The translations under genes were made by a program, and so were the position numbers. 64,000 nt of DNA from Comamonadaceae bacterium 2FH (GTDB lineage: Bacteria > Pseudomonadota > Gammaproteobacteria > Burkholderiales > Burkholderiaceae_C), in contig SCMQ01000016.1 in NCBI GenBank assembly GCA_005503335.1, forward strand, positions 36,741 through 100,740, in the 5' to 3' direction. Positions 37,981-47,440 of the stretch are shown piece by piece (the stretch's first letter is position 1; each line of letters opens with the position of its first letter). The notes under the pieces are model-generated. The model was not told the DNA's origin, ran no database searches, and saw only the letters and a program-made list of their open reading frames with translations.

Positions 37981-38640
37981 ATGGCATGCGATCGATTCAG
38001 GAGTTTTTCGAGTCTGCGCAGCATGGTGCCGCCGCTTCTGGCGATGGCATTTTCGTTGATGTCGGCAGCGCAGCCCGTCGCCCAGGAAGAGCCTCTGCCA
38101 GGACTGCCCGCCGTGCTGGGCGAGCTGCGCAAGGGGGGGCTGGTCATCTACTTCCGGCATGGACTGACGGAGCAGAGCGGCAGCACCGACGAGGCCGCGG
38201 ATCTGGCCAGGTGCGAGACGCAGCGCCAGCTTTCCGCAGAAGGGCGCGAACAGTCAAGACGGACAGGCCAGGCATTCCGCACGCTGCGCATCCCCGTGGG
38301 CAGCGTGGTGAGCAGCCCATTTTGCCGCTGCAAGGATACGGCGCAGCTGGCATTCGGCCACCACACGGTCGACAAGGACCTGCACTTTGCGATCAACGCC
38401 GACGCCACGGAGACAAGACGGCTGGCGCTGGCGCTGCGCCTGCTGCTGTCGACGCCGCCCAAGGCAGCGACCAATAGCGTGATCGTTGCCCATACGGCGA
38501 ACCTGCGCGAGGCCGCCGGCATCTGGCCCAAGCCCGAAGGCGTGGCCTATGTCTTCCGTCCGCTGCCAGGCGGACGCTTCGAGGCGTTGGCGAAGGTCCT
38601 TCCCGAGGACTGGGCTAAGGCCGCGGAAGCCAAGCGCTGA
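37981..38640 (+). CDS. Secreted histidine phosphatase (phosphoglycerate mutase-like)
   Basis: 219 residues. The ATG at 37981 is set by AAGGAGGT five to twelve bases upstream, a near-perfect Shine-Dalgarno. The signal peptide is ~33 residues with a hydrophobic core (MVPPLLAMAFSLMSAAQPVAQ). The catalytic RHG motif is in VIYFRHGLTE (~57-66), and a partner His is in VIVAHTANLRE. The SSPFCRCKDTAQLAFG block corresponds to the SSPxxRxxxTA signature. It should act in the periplasm on a phosphomonoester. It is followed after a single base by the GGDEF-EAL gene, so the two are translated together; a sensory or envelope link to that membrane protein is inferred. Confidence 0.88.
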   Translation: MACDRFRSFSSLRSMVPPLLAMAFSLMSAAQPVAQEEPLPGLPAVLGELRKGGLVIYFRHGLTEQSGSTDEAADLARCETQRQLSAEGREQSRRTGQAFRTLRIPVGSVVSSPFCRCKDTAQLAFGHHTVDKDLHFAINADATETRRLALALRLLLSTPPKAATNSVIVAHTANLREAAGIWPKPEGVAYVFRPLPGGRFEALAKVLPEDWAKAAEAKR

Positions 38641-38641
38641 C

Positions 38642-41236
38642 ATGGCTCGGTTGGCCGCGTTTCTCGAGCGGATGCCCTTGCGACGGCGGTTCCTGATCGC
38701 GCCCCTCCTGGGGCTGCTCCTGCTCGGCGGCCTCACTTCAGCCTTTGTCTACGAATTGCAGAACCAGAGCGCGCTGCTCAAGCGCGTCGCGGATCGGGAT
38801 TTGGCGGCCTATGATCGCTACGCCGCGGTGTTCGTCAATCTTTCCGAGCAGCACCTGGCGCTGTATGCCCTTCTGGACGACACCCGGGAGATTGACGAGG
38901 CATTGCTGTACGACCTCGCCAAACAGCGCCTGAACGGGATTCACGAAGCAGTGCGCGGGCTCGAGCAGACCTTGCCCACCCTTTCCGCCGCAGCCAATGG
39001 AGGCCACGCCGCTACCGCCGAGCGGCTCGCTAGCCTGCTTGCCAGCACGCAGGCGTACCAGAAGGCAGCGGCCTCCGCCGTGGCCATGGTCACGGTCAAT
39101 CTCGCGCTTGCTCCGGCACAGCTGGCGCACGCAAATGAGCGTTTCACCGAAGTGAATCAGGCTTTTGCCCAGCTCCTTCACGTCGAGCGCCGTAGCATCA
39201 GGTCGGAGATTGCCGGCCGGGTGCATCGGGGGGAGATCAGCAGCATGGCCATTGCCTTGGCCGGCGTCGCGGCCGCGGCGTTCCTGTTCGGCCTGTCCTA
39301 TGCTTTTTCGCGCCTGCTGGCCCGCTCTCTAGAAGCGCAGACGGAAGCCCTGGTGCGCCTGGGCATGCAGGCCGGCACCAGCGTCCCCATCACGGCGGGC
39401 AGCGACGAGGTCAGCCGGATCGCGCACGGCATCGCCGCATTCGGGCAATCCTTGCTGCAGCTGAAGGAGAACCAGCGCGCACTGGCCGCGTCGAACCAGG
39501 CTCTAGCCGATGCGAACCAGGCCTTGCATTCGGAGATCGAGCGCCGCAAGGAGGCCGAGGGCTATTTGCGGATCTACGCGGAAGTCATACGCAGCACGGG
39601 CGAGGCCGTGGCCATCACCGACTCGAATGGGAACATCGTCGACGCCAATCCCGCGTACGAACGAGCGATCGGGCGATCACGCGAGGAGATGATGGGAACG
39701 GCGCTCTACCCGGCTCACAGCGCGGACGAGAACGATGTCTACCGGCAGCTCTGGCAGTCGGTCAAGACCGACGGACATTGGGCCGGGGAGCTTCTGGACC
39801 GCAGGAGCAACGGCGAGTCGTTTCCCATCTGGGCGAGGGTCAATACCATATGGGGCGAGAACCGCAAGCCCTTGCACTATGTCTGCGTGTCGCGCGACAT
39901 CACGACGCTCAAGCAGAGCGAGCAGCAGCTCAAGAAGCTGGCTTTCTATGACATGCTGACGGGCCTGCCCAATCGCGCGCTGTTCAACGACAGGCTGGGC
40001 GTCGCGCTGGCAAGCGCCCAGCGCCAGCAGGCGCTGGCTGCCGTGATCTTCGTCGACCTCGACCGGTTCAAATATGTCAACGACACGCTGGGGCATGCGC
40101 TCGGCGACCGTCTGCTGATCGAGGTCGGCCGGCGCATCGGCCGTAGCATCCGCGAAACCGATACCGTGGCGCGAATGGGCGGGGACGAATTCACGGTGCT
40201 GCTCACGCATATCGAATCGGAGGAGGAAGCCATCCATGTCGCCAAGCGCATCATCGCGGCGCTGGAGGCCTCCATCCCGCTGGACGATGCCATGGCCTAT
40301 GTCGGCGCGAGCCTGGGCATCAGCGTCTTCCCCAAGGACGGCCAGGACGCGCAAAGCATGCTGACAAAAGCGGACATGGCGATGTACGAAGCCAAGGAGT
40401 CCGGTCGCGGTCAATACCGCCTGTTTCGCCCGGAGATGCTGGCCCGCGGCGACCAGCGGCTGTCGCTCAGCGTCCAGATCGACGCCGCGCTCAAGCACGA
40501 CGAGTTCACCCTGCACTACCAGCCCGTGATCGACATGGCGACCGGCCAGCCGGACAGCATGGAGGCGCTCATTCGCTGGCAGAGGCCCGAAGGGATGGTT
40601 TATCCGGAGAAATTCATTCCGCATGCCGAAGAGGCCGGGCTGATCAGAAGAATCGACTGCTGGGTGCTCGAGCGCGCATGCCGCGACGCCATGGACTGGC
40701 GGGCGGAAACCGGCCGGCCCATGGGCGTGCGTGTCCACTTGTCCGCGGCATCCATGCAGCAGACCGACATGGACAAGACCATAGACGACATCCTGCGGCG
40801 CACCGGGCTGCCGGCCAGCCTGCTCCATCTGGAGTTCAAGGAGACCGCCATGATTGCCGCCCCCCATGCCGAGCGCCGGACCCTGGAGGAGATCGCGGCC
40901 CTGGGCGTCAGGCTGTCGGTCGACAATTTCGGCGCTGGCTATTTCTCGCTGAGCTATCTGGCCAAGTTTCCGATCAACTGCATCAAGCTGGACCGCCTGT
41001 TCATCGAGCGCATTGGCAAGGACAAGGCCAGCGAGGAAGTGATCCAGAGCCTGCTTGAGCTTGCGCACAAGCTCGGCCTGAGCGTGGTTGCGGAAGGCGT
41101 CGAGCAGCGGCTCCAGAAGACCTTCCTGGCCGATGCCGGCTGCAGGCTGATGCAGGGCTTCTATTTCAAGCGGCCGCTGGCAAGCCACCAGCTGAACCAG
41201 TGGCTCGCCGCCAACCACGCTGCGCCGCCCGTCTGA
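38642..41236 (+). CDS. Membrane PAS-GGDEF-EAL protein: intact cyclase, degenerate EAL
   Basis: 864 residues. Membrane helices at ~15-35 and ~202-224 flank a periplasmic helical sensor domain. A HAMP-like linker (~225-290) and coiled coil lead to a PAS domain (~305-425: GEAVAITDSNGNIVDANPAYERAIG). The GGDEF domain has GGDEF at 513-517 with the inhibitory site RETD (504-507), so it should be an active, product-regulated diguanylate cyclase. The EAL domain keeps Glu641 (MEALIRW), but the metal-binding Asn is His699 (VHLSAAS) and the second Asp is Asn762 (VDNFGAG), changes expected to abolish hydrolysis. It starts 1 nt after the histidine phosphatase stop. The pair sits opposite the EAL-active protein at 34926-37265, giving one predicted c-di-GMP maker and one breaker on either side of a shared promoter region. 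Confidence 0.94.
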   Translation: MARLAAFLERMPLRRRFLIAPLLGLLLLGGLTSAFVYELQNQSALLKRVADRDLAAYDRYAAVFVNLSEQHLALYALLDDTREIDEALLYDLAKQRLNGIHEAVRGLEQTLPTLSAAANGGHAATAERLASLLASTQAYQKAAASAVAMVTVNLALAPAQLAHANERFTEVNQAFAQLLHVERRSIRSEIAGRVHRGEISSMAIALAGVAAAAFLFGLSYAFSRLLARSLEAQTEALVRLGMQAGTSVPITAGSDEVSRIAHGIAAFGQSLLQLKENQRALAASNQALADANQALHSEIERRKEAEGYLRIYAEVIRSTGEAVAITDSNGNIVDANPAYERAIGRSREEMMGTALYPAHSADENDVYRQLWQSVKTDGHWAGELLDRRSNGESFPIWARVNTIWGENRKPLHYVCVSRDITTLKQSEQQLKKLAFYDMLTGLPNRALFNDRLGVALASAQRQQALAAVIFVDLDRFKYVNDTLGHALGDRLLIEVGRRIGRSIRETDTVARMGGDEFTVLLTHIESEEEAIHVAKRIIAALEASIPLDDAMAYVGASLGISVFPKDGQDAQSMLTKADMAMYEAKESGRGQYRLFRPEMLARGDQRLSLSVQIDAALKHDEFTLHYQPVIDMATGQPDSMEALIRWQRPEGMVYPEKFIPHAEEAGLIRRIDCWVLERACRDAMDWRAETGRPMGVRVHLSAASMQQTDMDKTIDDILRRTGLPASLLHLEFKETAMIAAPHAERRTLEEIAALGVRLSVDNFGAGYFSLSYLAKFPINCIKLDRLFIERIGKDKASEEVIQSLLELAHKLGLSVVAEGVEQRLQKTFLADAGCRLMQGFYFKRPLASHQLNQWLAANHAAPPV

Positions 41237-41319
41237 ATCGCGGCGGGACACAGGGGCCCTCGCATCGCCATGGCCGCGCTGCGGTAGAGTCGCCCCCAGG
41301 CCCACCGACCGAGTCGCCC

Positions 41320-41955
41320 TTGTCCGAACCCCTACTCCTGTCCTCCCTGCCCCTGTTCCCACTGGGCACGGTGCTGTTTCCGGACGGCGTGCTGCCGCTG
41401 CGCATCTTCGAGGTGCGCTACCTGGACATGATTGGCAAATGCCACAGGGCCGGCGCGCCCTTCGGCGTGGTCGCCCTGAGCCAGGGCGCCGAGGTGCGCC
41501 TGCCCGGCGCGCCGGCCGAGACCCTGCACCCGGTCGGCACCCTGGCCCGCATCGAGGCGCTGGAGCAGCCGCAGCCGGGCCTGATGCTGGTCCGCTGCCG
41601 CGGGCTGCAGCGCTTTCGCATCACGCAGCAGCACCAGCTCAGGCACGGCCTCTGGGTCGCCGACGTGCAGCAGCTGGACCAGGACCGGCCCCGGGCCATC
41701 CCCGAGGACCTGGCGGGCACTTCCCGGGCCCTGCGCCGGATCATGGAGGCGCTGCAGGCGCGCGAGCCGGCCGAGGCCGTGCTGCCGCCGCCCGCCGAGG
41801 CACGCTGGGAGGACTGCGGCTGGGTGGCCAACCGCTGGTGCGAGTTGCTGCCGCTGCCCCTGGCCTTGAAGCAGCGCCTGATGGAGCTGGACAACCCGCT
41901 GATCCGGCTGGAACTGGTCAGCGACCTGCTGGCGCGCCACGGCATCACGGGCTGA
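41320..41955 (+). CDS. LON N-terminal (substrate-binding) domain protein
   Basis: About 211 residues if it starts at the TTG at 41320, giving MSEPLLLSSLPLFPLGTVLFPDG. Longer in-frame starts upstream encode a low-complexity leader and were rejected. LPLFPLGTVLFPDGVLPLRIFEVRY (~10-34) and the Cys/Arg-containing LVRCRGLQRFRI are the LON substrate-binding fold without ATPase or protease parts. Stand-alone LAN proteins are common in betaproteobacteria; their role is unproven, with protein quality control suspected. It lies between the signalling island and lysS. The start codon is uncertain because no good Shine-Dalgarno is visible. Confidence 0.82.
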   Translation: MSEPLLLSSLPLFPLGTVLFPDGVLPLRIFEVRYLDMIGKCHRAGAPFGVVALSQGAEVRLPGAPAETLHPVGTLARIEALEQPQPGLMLVRCRGLQRFRITQQHQLRHGLWVADVQQLDQDRPRAIPEDLAGTSRALRRIMEALQAREPAEAVLPPPAEARWEDCGWVANRWCELLPLPLALKQRLMELDNPLIRLELVSDLLARHGITG

Positions 41956-42051
41956 CCGCCGACCCAGGCCGCAAAAACTTAAAATACGAGGTTTTGGCAG
42001 GAAATGCCGCCGCGCAGCGCATCCCGCGCCGCGCGCCAACCACCGCTCCCC

Positions 42052-43617
42052 ATGTCTGACAACCACCACAACGCCGCGCACCAGGACGACAACCAGCTGA
42101 TCGCCGAGCGCCGCGAAAAACTCAAGGCCCTGCGCGAGGCCCAGGCCCAGGGCCAGGGCGTGGCCTTCCCCAACGACTTCAAGCCGCAGGACCACGCCGC
42201 CACGTTGCAGGAGGCCTATGGCGAGACCGCTGCGGAACAGTTGGATGGCGAAGGAGCGGCGCGCATCACCACCCGCATCGCGGGCCGCATGATGCTCAAG
42301 CGCGTGATGGGCAAGGCCAGCTTCGCGACGCTGCAGGACAGCAGCGGGCGCTTCCAGATCTACGTGACCCGCGACGCGGTGGGCGAGGAGGTCTACGCGG
42401 CCTTCAAGCACTGGGACCTGGGCGACATCGTGGGCGCCGAAGGCCATCTGTTCAAGACCCGCACCGGCGAGCTCTCGCTGCACGCCACCAGCGTGCGCCT
42501 GCTCACCAAGAGCCTGCGCCCCATGCCGGACAAGTTCCACGGCGTGGCCGACCAGGAGGTCAAGTACCGCCAGCGCTACGTGGACCTGATGACCGACGAG
42601 GCGGCCCGCAAGCGCTTCGTGGCGCGCAGCAAGGCGGTGAACGGCATCCGCGAATTCATGTTGGCGCATAACTTCCTGGAAGTCGAGACGCCCATGCTGC
42701 ACCCCATCCCGGGTGGTGCCAACGCCCGGCCCTTCGTCACCCACCACAATGCGCTGGAGCAGGAGATGTTCCTGCGCATCGCGCCCGAGCTCTACCTCAA
42801 GCGCCTGCTGGTGGGCGGCTTCGATCGCGTGTTCGAGATCAACCGCAACTTCCGCAACGAAGGCATCTCGGTGCGTCACAACCCCGAGTTCACGATGATG
42901 GAGTTCTACGCGGCCTACTGGAACTACCAGGACCTGATGGGCTTCACCGAGGCGCTGGTGCGCGACGCGGCCCAGAAGGCCGTGGGCACGCTGCAGCTGT
43001 CCTACCAGGGCCGGCCGGTGGACCTGTCCCAGCCCTTCGCGCGCATGACCATCCGCGAAGCCATCTACGCGCACACCGAGGCCGGCGCCCATGTGGACGA
43101 CGCGGCCTGGCTGATGGCCGCGCTCAAGAAACTGGGCCTGAGCGAGGAAAAGAACAAGCTGTCCACGCGCAGCCTGGCCAGCCTGCAGGTGCTGTACTTC
43201 GAGGAGACGGTGGAGGACAAGCTCTGGCAGCCGACCTTCATCATGGAGCACCCGACCGAGATCTCGCCGCTGGCACGCGCCAACGACGCCCGCCCCGACG
43301 TCACCGAGCGCTTCGAGCTCTACATCACGGGCCGCGAGTTCGGCAACGGCTTCTCCGAGCTCAACGACGCCGAGGACCAGGCCGCGCGCTTTCACGCCCA
43401 GGTGGCGGCCAAGGACAGCGGCGACGACGAGGCCATGTTCTTCGACCACGACTTCGTGCGCGCCCTGGAATACGGCATGCCGCCGGCCGGCGGCTGCGGC
43501 ATAGGCATAGACCGCCTGATGATGCTGCTGACCGACAGCCCCAGCATCCGCGACGTGATCCTGTTCCCGGCGCTGCGCCGCGAGCACGAGCTGCAGGCGC
43601 CGCGGCGCGAGGGCTGA
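42052..43617 (+). CDS. lysS: Lysyl-tRNA synthetase, class II
   Basis: 521 residues. It charges tRNA-Lys. The N-terminal anticodon-binding OB fold (~70-175) contains [22 protein letters not shown]. The class II core has motif 1 around [21 protein letters not shown] (~205-225), motif 2 [22 protein letters not shown] (~263-284) and motif 3 [16 protein letters not shown] (~482-497). The ATG at 42052 gives a normal N-terminus but lacks a Shine-Dalgarno; an in-frame ATG at 42004 would add 16 basic residues. TAAAAT at 41980-41985 may be its -10 box. It stands alone on the plus strand between the LON-domain gene and the convergent minus-strand run. Confidence 0.97.
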   Translation: MSDNHHNAAHQDDNQLIAERREKLKALREAQAQGQGVAFPNDFKPQDHAATLQEAYGETAAEQLDGEGAARITTRIAGRMMLKRVMGKASFATLQDSSGRFQIYVTRDAVGEEVYAAFKHWDLGDIVGAEGHLFKTRTGELSLHATSVRLLTKSLRPMPDKFHGVADQEVKYRQRYVDLMTDEAARKRFVARSKAVNGIREFMLAHNFLEVETPMLHPIPGGANARPFVTHHNALEQEMFLRIAPELYLKRLLVGGFDRVFEINRNFRNEGISVRHNPEFTMMEFYAAYWNYQDLMGFTEALVRDAAQKAVGTLQLSYQGRPVDLSQPFARMTIREAIYAHTEAGAHVDDAAWLMAALKKLGLSEEKNKLSTRSLASLQVLYFEETVEDKLWQPTFIMEHPTEISPLARANDARPDVTERFELYITGREFGNGFSELNDAEDQAARFHAQVAAKDSGDDEAMFFDHDFVRALEYGMPPAGGCGIGIDRLMMLLTDSPSIRDVILFPALRREHELQAPRREG

Positions 43618-43651
43618 CGCCCGAGGCGGCGTCCGCCGCCTCCTCGCAAGC

Positions 43652-43957
43652 TCAGTCGCGCGGGAGGTCGCGCGCCTGCACGTCGACCACGTCGGCCTCG
43701 GTGCGGCGCGACGGGGCCGCATGGCGCGAGCGGAAGGCCGGCGCCTGGCGCGCCTGGGCGGCCGCCTGGCGGTAATGCTGCCAGGCCGCCATGGCCGCCG
43801 GCTTGCGCCCGGTCAGCAGGGCGCGCAGCAGCAGGAACAGCATGACCAGCAAGCCGGCCACCAGCAGGCTGGCCGCGAACACCAACCCGGCCAGGGTCAG
43901 CGCCACGCGCAGCAGCAGGCCGGCGAGGCGGCCCAGGGTGTCGGAAATCAGGGACAT
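43652..43957 (-). CDS. Small membrane protein, unknown function
   Basis: 101 residues: a short amphipathic start ([18 protein letters not shown]), one long or two close hydrophobic segments (~12-50), then an Ala/Gln/Arg-rich cytoplasmic tail. No family was recognised. Codon use matches the GC-rich neighbours. It lies 97 nt downstream of nagZ on the same strand and converges with lysS. Its hydrophobicity and the lack of a better frame support a real gene, but it could be a minor or species-restricted one. Confidence 0.55.
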   Translation of the reverse strand: MSLISDTLGRLAGLLLRVALTLAGLVFAASLLVAGLLVMLFLLLRALLTGRKPAAMAAWQHYRQAAAQARQAPAFRSRHAAPSRRTEADVVDVQARDLPRD

Positions 43958-44054
43958 GGCGAAGGGGCCGGCCGGGCCCCGGAAAAGATGGAAAGAAGAA
44001 GATAAGGGCCCGGGGCCCGGTTTTCAAGCCGCGCCCCTGATGCCCCTCGGGCGC

Positions 44055-45137
44055 TCAGGGCAGCAGCGACAGCGCGTGCTGGTAGTCCGGCGAGCGCATC
44101 AGCTCGTCCCAGTCCGGCGCCGCCCCGTTGGGCAGCAGGGCGCGGCGGCGCAGCTCGCTGGCCTCGCGCATCTGCCAGCCGCCCTTGAGCTGGGCCTCGG
44201 CCAGGCCGTCGAGCAGTTCGTCGACCGCCGCGCCGCCGTCGACCGACTGGTTGCAGAGCAGCACCATGTCGCAGCCGGCCTCGAGCGCCGTGACGGCTGC
44301 CTCGGTGTAGCCGACCTCGCGCCCGTCGATCAGGCGCGCGCCGGCCATGGACAGGTCGTCGCTGAAGATCGCGCCGCCGAAGCCGAGCCGGTGGCGCAGG
44401 ATGTCCTCGAGCCAGGTGCTGGAAAAGCCGGCCGGCCGGCTGTCCACCCTGGGGTAGATCACATGGGCCGGCATCACGCTGCTCAGCGTGCTGTTCAGCC
44501 ATTCGTAGGGCGCCGCGTCGTCGGCCAGGATGGCCTTGAGGCTGCGCCGGTCCACCGGGATCTCGGTGTGAGAGTCGGCCTTGACGAAGCCGTGGCCCGG
44601 GAAATGCTTGCCGCAATTGGCCATGCCGGCGCGCAGCAGGCCATGTATCAGGCTCTTGGCCAGCAGCGCGGTCACGCGCGCGTCGCGCGCGAAGGCGCGG
44701 TCGCCGATCACACCACTTTCGCCCCAATCCAGGTCCAGCACCGGCGTGAAGCTGAAGTCCACGCCGCAGGCGCGCAGCTCGGCCGCCAGCACGTAGCCGG
44801 CGGCGCTGGCAGCGTTGCAGGCCTTGAGCGCCCCGCTGCCGGGCCGGCCCTTGTCGTCCCTGAGCCAGAGCTCGCCGAAGGCGCGCATGGGCGGCAGGTG
44901 GGTGAAGCCGTCGCTGCGAAAGCGCTGCACGCGCCCGCCCTCGTGGTCCACGCAGATCAGCAGGTCCTCGCGCACGGCCTTGATGTCGCGGCACAGCGCG
45001 GCGAGCTGGGCGCGGTCGACCCAGTTGCGCGCGAACAGGATCAGGCCGCCGGTCAGCGGATGGGCCAGGCGCTGGCGGTCGGTCGCGCAGAGCTGCGTGC
45101 CTTCGATGTCGAGGATCAGGGGGGCGTGCGGGGTCAT
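44055..45137 (-). CDS. nagZ: Beta-N-acetylhexosaminidase NagZ
   Basis: 360 residues, a cytoplasmic family GH3 enzyme. It removes GlcNAc from anhydromuropeptides during peptidoglycan recycling. Asp64 lies in [13 protein letters not shown]. The flexible-loop motif [20 protein letters not shown] (~176-195) with its catalytic His, and the nucleophile in [11 protein letters not shown] (~248), identify NagZ. It follows acpS by 13 nt on the same strand and ends the rnc-era-recO-pdxJ-acpS run. Products of NagZ induce AmpC beta-lactamase in bacteria that have AmpR; no such genes are in view. Confidence 0.96.
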   Translation of the reverse strand: MTPHAPLILDIEGTQLCATDRQRLAHPLTGGLILFARNWVDRAQLAALCRDIKAVREDLLICVDHEGGRVQRFRSDGFTHLPPMRAFGELWLRDDKGRPGSGALKACNAASAAGYVLAAELRACGVDFSFTPVLDLDWGESGVIGDRAFARDARVTALLAKSLIHGLLRAGMANCGKHFPGHGFVKADSHTEIPVDRRSLKAILADDAAPYEWLNSTLSSVMPAHVIYPRVDSRPAGFSSTWLEDILRHRLGFGGAIFSDDLSMAGARLIDGREVGYTEAAVTALEAGCDMVLLCNQSVDGGAAVDELLDGLAEAQLKGGWQMREASELRRRALLPNGAAPDWDELMRSPDYQHALSLLP

Positions 45138-45150
45138 GTCGGGCTGGGGT

Positions 45151-45576
45151 TCAGGAAGAGGGATGGGGTGGGATGGGTGGGACCTGGCGGGTTTCCACCA
45201 CGCAGAAGCTGGCGGCGTAGTCGCTCTCGTCGGTCACGCTGATGTGCGCGCTCAGGCCGCGCGCCTCGAACCAGTCCTTGAGGCCGCCGTGCAGCACGAT
45301 GACGGGCTGGCCGCTGGCCAGCTTGCCGACCTCGCACAGGCGCCAGCTCATGGGCATGCGCATGCCCAGACCGATGGCCTTGCTGAAGGCCTCCTTGGCC
45401 GAAAAGCGCGTCGCCAGGTAGCGCACGCCGCGCTCGGGCCAGCGCTCGCTGCGCGCGCGCCAGGTGGCGAGCTCGGCATCGCTGAGCACCTTGCGCGCAA
45501 AGCGCTCGCCGTGCCGGTCCAGGCTGGCGCGTATGCGCCGCACGTCGCAGATGTCGGTGCCTATGCCGTAGATCAT
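45151..45576 (-). CDS. acpS: Holo-[acyl-carrier-protein] synthase
   Basis: 141 residues. It transfers 4'-phosphopantetheine from CoA to the serine of acyl carrier protein (AcpP at 58677-58913 here). [15 protein letters not shown] (Asp8 binds Mg) and the [16 protein letters not shown] block (~58-73) are diagnostic. The C-terminus is ~15 residues longer than in E. coli and ends in a Pro-rich tail. The ATG at 45576 overlaps the pdxJ stop (ATGA). The acpS-after-pdxJ order is conserved in many proteobacteria. Confidence 0.96.
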   Translation of the reverse strand: MIYGIGTDICDVRRIRASLDRHGERFARKVLSDAELATWRARSERWPERGVRYLATRFSAKEAFSKAIGLGMRMPMSWRLCEVGKLASGQPVIVLHGGLKDWFEARGLSAHISVTDESDYAASFCVVETRQVPPIPPHPSS

Positions 45577-46343
45577 CCGGCGAAGGCCTGGTGGATGCAG
45601 CGCAGGTAGGCCTGGACGGTGGCGGCGTAGCCCAGCTCCAGCGCGTCCGAGATTAGGGCATGGCCGATTGACACTTCGGCCACGCCGGGAACGGCACGCA
45701 GGAAGTCGGCCAGGTTGTCGCGGCTCAGGTCGTGGCCCGCGTTCACGCCCAGGCCGGCGTCGAGCGCGGCCTGGGCCGCCGCGGCGTAGCGCGCGAGCTG
45801 CGCACCCTGCCCGGCCTGGCCCCAGGCCGCGGCATAGGGCTCGGTGTAGAGCTCGACGCGGTCGGCGCCGGCGGCGCGGGCCTGGGCCATCTGCTCGGGC
45901 ACCGGGTCCATGAACAGGCTCACGCGCACGCCCAGGGCGCGGCATTCGGCGATCAGTGGACGCAGGCGCTCGGCGTCGGCCGGGAAGCTCCAGCCATGGT
46001 CGCTGGTGAACTGGTCCTGGCTGTCGGGCACGAAGGTCGCCTGCTGCGGGCGCAGCTGGCGCACGAAGTCCATCAGGTTGTGGAAGGGGTTGCCCTCGAT
46101 GTTGAACTCGCGGCCTGGCCAGCCCCGCATCAGCGCCGCCAGCTCGAACAGGTCCTGCGCGCGGATGTGGCGTTCATCGGGACGCGGATGCACGGTGATG
46201 CCCTGCGCGCCGGCCTCAAGGCACAGCTGGGCCGCGCGCGTGACGCTCGGTATGCCCAGGTGCCGCGTGTTGCGCACCAGCGCCACCTTGTTGACATTGA
46301 CCGACAGCGCCGTGCGGCTGGTGGTGGGGGCGTAGGCATTCAT
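45573..46343 (-). CDS. pdxJ: Pyridoxine 5'-phosphate synthase
   Basis: 256 residues, TIM barrel. It condenses 1-deoxy-D-xylulose 5-phosphate with 3-amino-2-oxopropyl phosphate to pyridoxine 5'-phosphate. Start [28 protein letters not shown], then [13 protein letters not shown] (catalytic His/Arg ~47-59), FNIEGNPF, and [15 protein letters not shown] (~205-219). The usual second-strand VN.DHVATLRQ is replaced by [13 protein letters not shown], a known betaproteobacterial variant pattern by eye. The ATG at 46343 overlaps recO's stop, and its own stop overlaps acpS. Confidence 0.95.
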   Translation of the reverse strand: MNAYAPTTSRTALSVNVNKVALVRNTRHLGIPSVTRAAQLCLEAGAQGITVHPRPDERHIRAQDLFELAALMRGWPGREFNIEGNPFHNLMDFVRQLRPQQATFVPDSQDQFTSDHGWSFPADAERLRPLIAECRALGVRVSLFMDPVPEQMAQARAAGADRVELYTEPYAAAWGQAGQGAQLARYAAAAQAALDAGLGVNAGHDLSRDNLADFLRAVPGVAEVSIGHALISDALELGYAATVQAYLRCIHQAFAG

Positions 46344-47083
46344 AGGTTCTGCAAGTCCATCATCATCTGCCGCGTGCGCAGCGGGTTCATCCCGCAATGG
46401 TAGTGGAGCAGCTGGCGCAGCTGGGGCCGCAGCGCCCCCATCTGCCCCGCGCACACGCGCAGCGCGGCGGTGAACGGCGCAGCGTCGTCGAGCGCGGCCT
46501 GCAGGGCCTGCCATTGCGCGCCGCTCAGGGCCGCGCGCTCGTCCTCGTGCGCCTCGCGCAGCCCGCCCTCGGGCACCAGGCAGTACAGGCTCTCGGCCTG
46601 CAGCGGGCCCAGGGTCAGGCTCTGGGCGTCGAGCGCCGGCAGCAGGCCGATCTCGCGCAGCAGCAGCAGCTCGAACACGCGCAGCGCCGCGTGCAGCAGT
46701 TCGCCGCGCTGGCTGGCCAGCATCTGCACGGCCATCGCGTAGGCGTCGAACAGGCCCGGGTGCGGGTCGTCGCGCGCGAGCAGGCGCATCAGCAGCTCGT
46801 TGAGGTAGTAGCCGGACAGCAGGGCCTCGCCCGTCGGCATCACATGCCCCCCCACCCACTCCGCGCCCTTGAGCGTGCGGATCTCGGCGTCGCCGCCCCA
46901 GCCCAGGCGCAGCGGCTGCAGCGGCAGCAGCACCGGCCGGAAGTTCGAGCTCGGGCGCTTGGCCCCCTTGGCCACCAGGGCGATGCGGCCGTGGTGGCGC
47001 GTGAACACCTCCAGGATCAGGCTGGACTCGCTCCAGTCGTAGCGGTGCAGCACGTAGGCGGGTTCGTCGGCGATCCGCTTCAT
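46340..47083 (-). CDS. recO: DNA repair protein RecO
   Basis: 247 residues. It loads RecA with RecF/RecR on gapped single-stranded DNA. The N-terminal OB fold reads [38 protein letters not shown] (~8-46), the RecO signature. The C-terminal helical part contains [18 protein letters not shown] (~135-152). The usual zinc-binding cysteines are not evident. The ATG at 47083 is chosen because the longer frame runs into the structured 296-bp element upstream. recO is separated from era by that element (358 bp), although they are adjacent in many relatives. Confidence 0.93.
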   Translation of the reverse strand: MKRIADEPAYVLHRYDWSESSLILEVFTRHHGRIALVAKGAKRPSSNFRPVLLPLQPLRLGWGGDAEIRTLKGAEWVGGHVMPTGEALLSGYYLNELLMRLLARDDPHPGLFDAYAMAVQMLASQRGELLHAALRVFELLLLREIGLLPALDAQSLTLGPLQAESLYCLVPEGGLREAHEDERAALSGAQWQALQAALDDAAPFTAALRVCAGQMGALRPQLRQLLHYHCGMNPLRTRQMMMDLQNL

Positions 47084-47105
47084 CGCGTCTTCTCTTTGCC
47101 GCGGC

Positions 47106-47401
47106 AGGCGGTGCCCGGTGGGGGCGATTTCTGTGGCGGCGAGAAGGCGAGCCCGGACACAAACAGTCCAGTGGACTGTTTGTGCCTGGCGAGCGAGTCG
47201 GGCCACTGGTTCGACGCGGCCTGCAAGGCCAGCGCCGGGGTCGGCGCGCGCAGCGCGCTTCGTAAACTAGCTCGCCGCAGTTGTTTGAGCGAAGTGAGCG
47301 CAGCGAACGCAGCGAGTTCTGCGGCGCGACCCCGGTGCGAGCATCGCAGCACAGTCGGCGAAGCCGACCGCCACAGTATGAGCCCCCGCCGGGCACCGCC
47401 T
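47106..47401. repeat. 296-bp structured element with inverted ends between recO and era
   Basis: The ends 47106-47139 and 47368-47401 form an imperfect 34-bp inverted repeat (AGGCGGTGCCCGG, GGGGGC and TGTGGCGG pair). Inside are a perfect 11-bp-arm hairpin at 47160-47184 (ACAAACAGTCC, spacer AGT, GGACTGTTTGT), a CGCCGCAG/CTGCGGCG pair (about 47273-47280 with 47319-47326), a CCGGGGTC/GACCCCGG pair and a TCGGCGAAGCCGA hairpin. It holds no plausible gene. The symmetry and nested hairpins suggest a MITE- or REP-like repeat family or a structured leader of recO. No flanking target duplication was identified. Confidence 0.6.
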
Positions 47402-47440
47402 GACGCGGCGCGAGGTGCAGCCAAGCAGTTTCTCAAAAAA

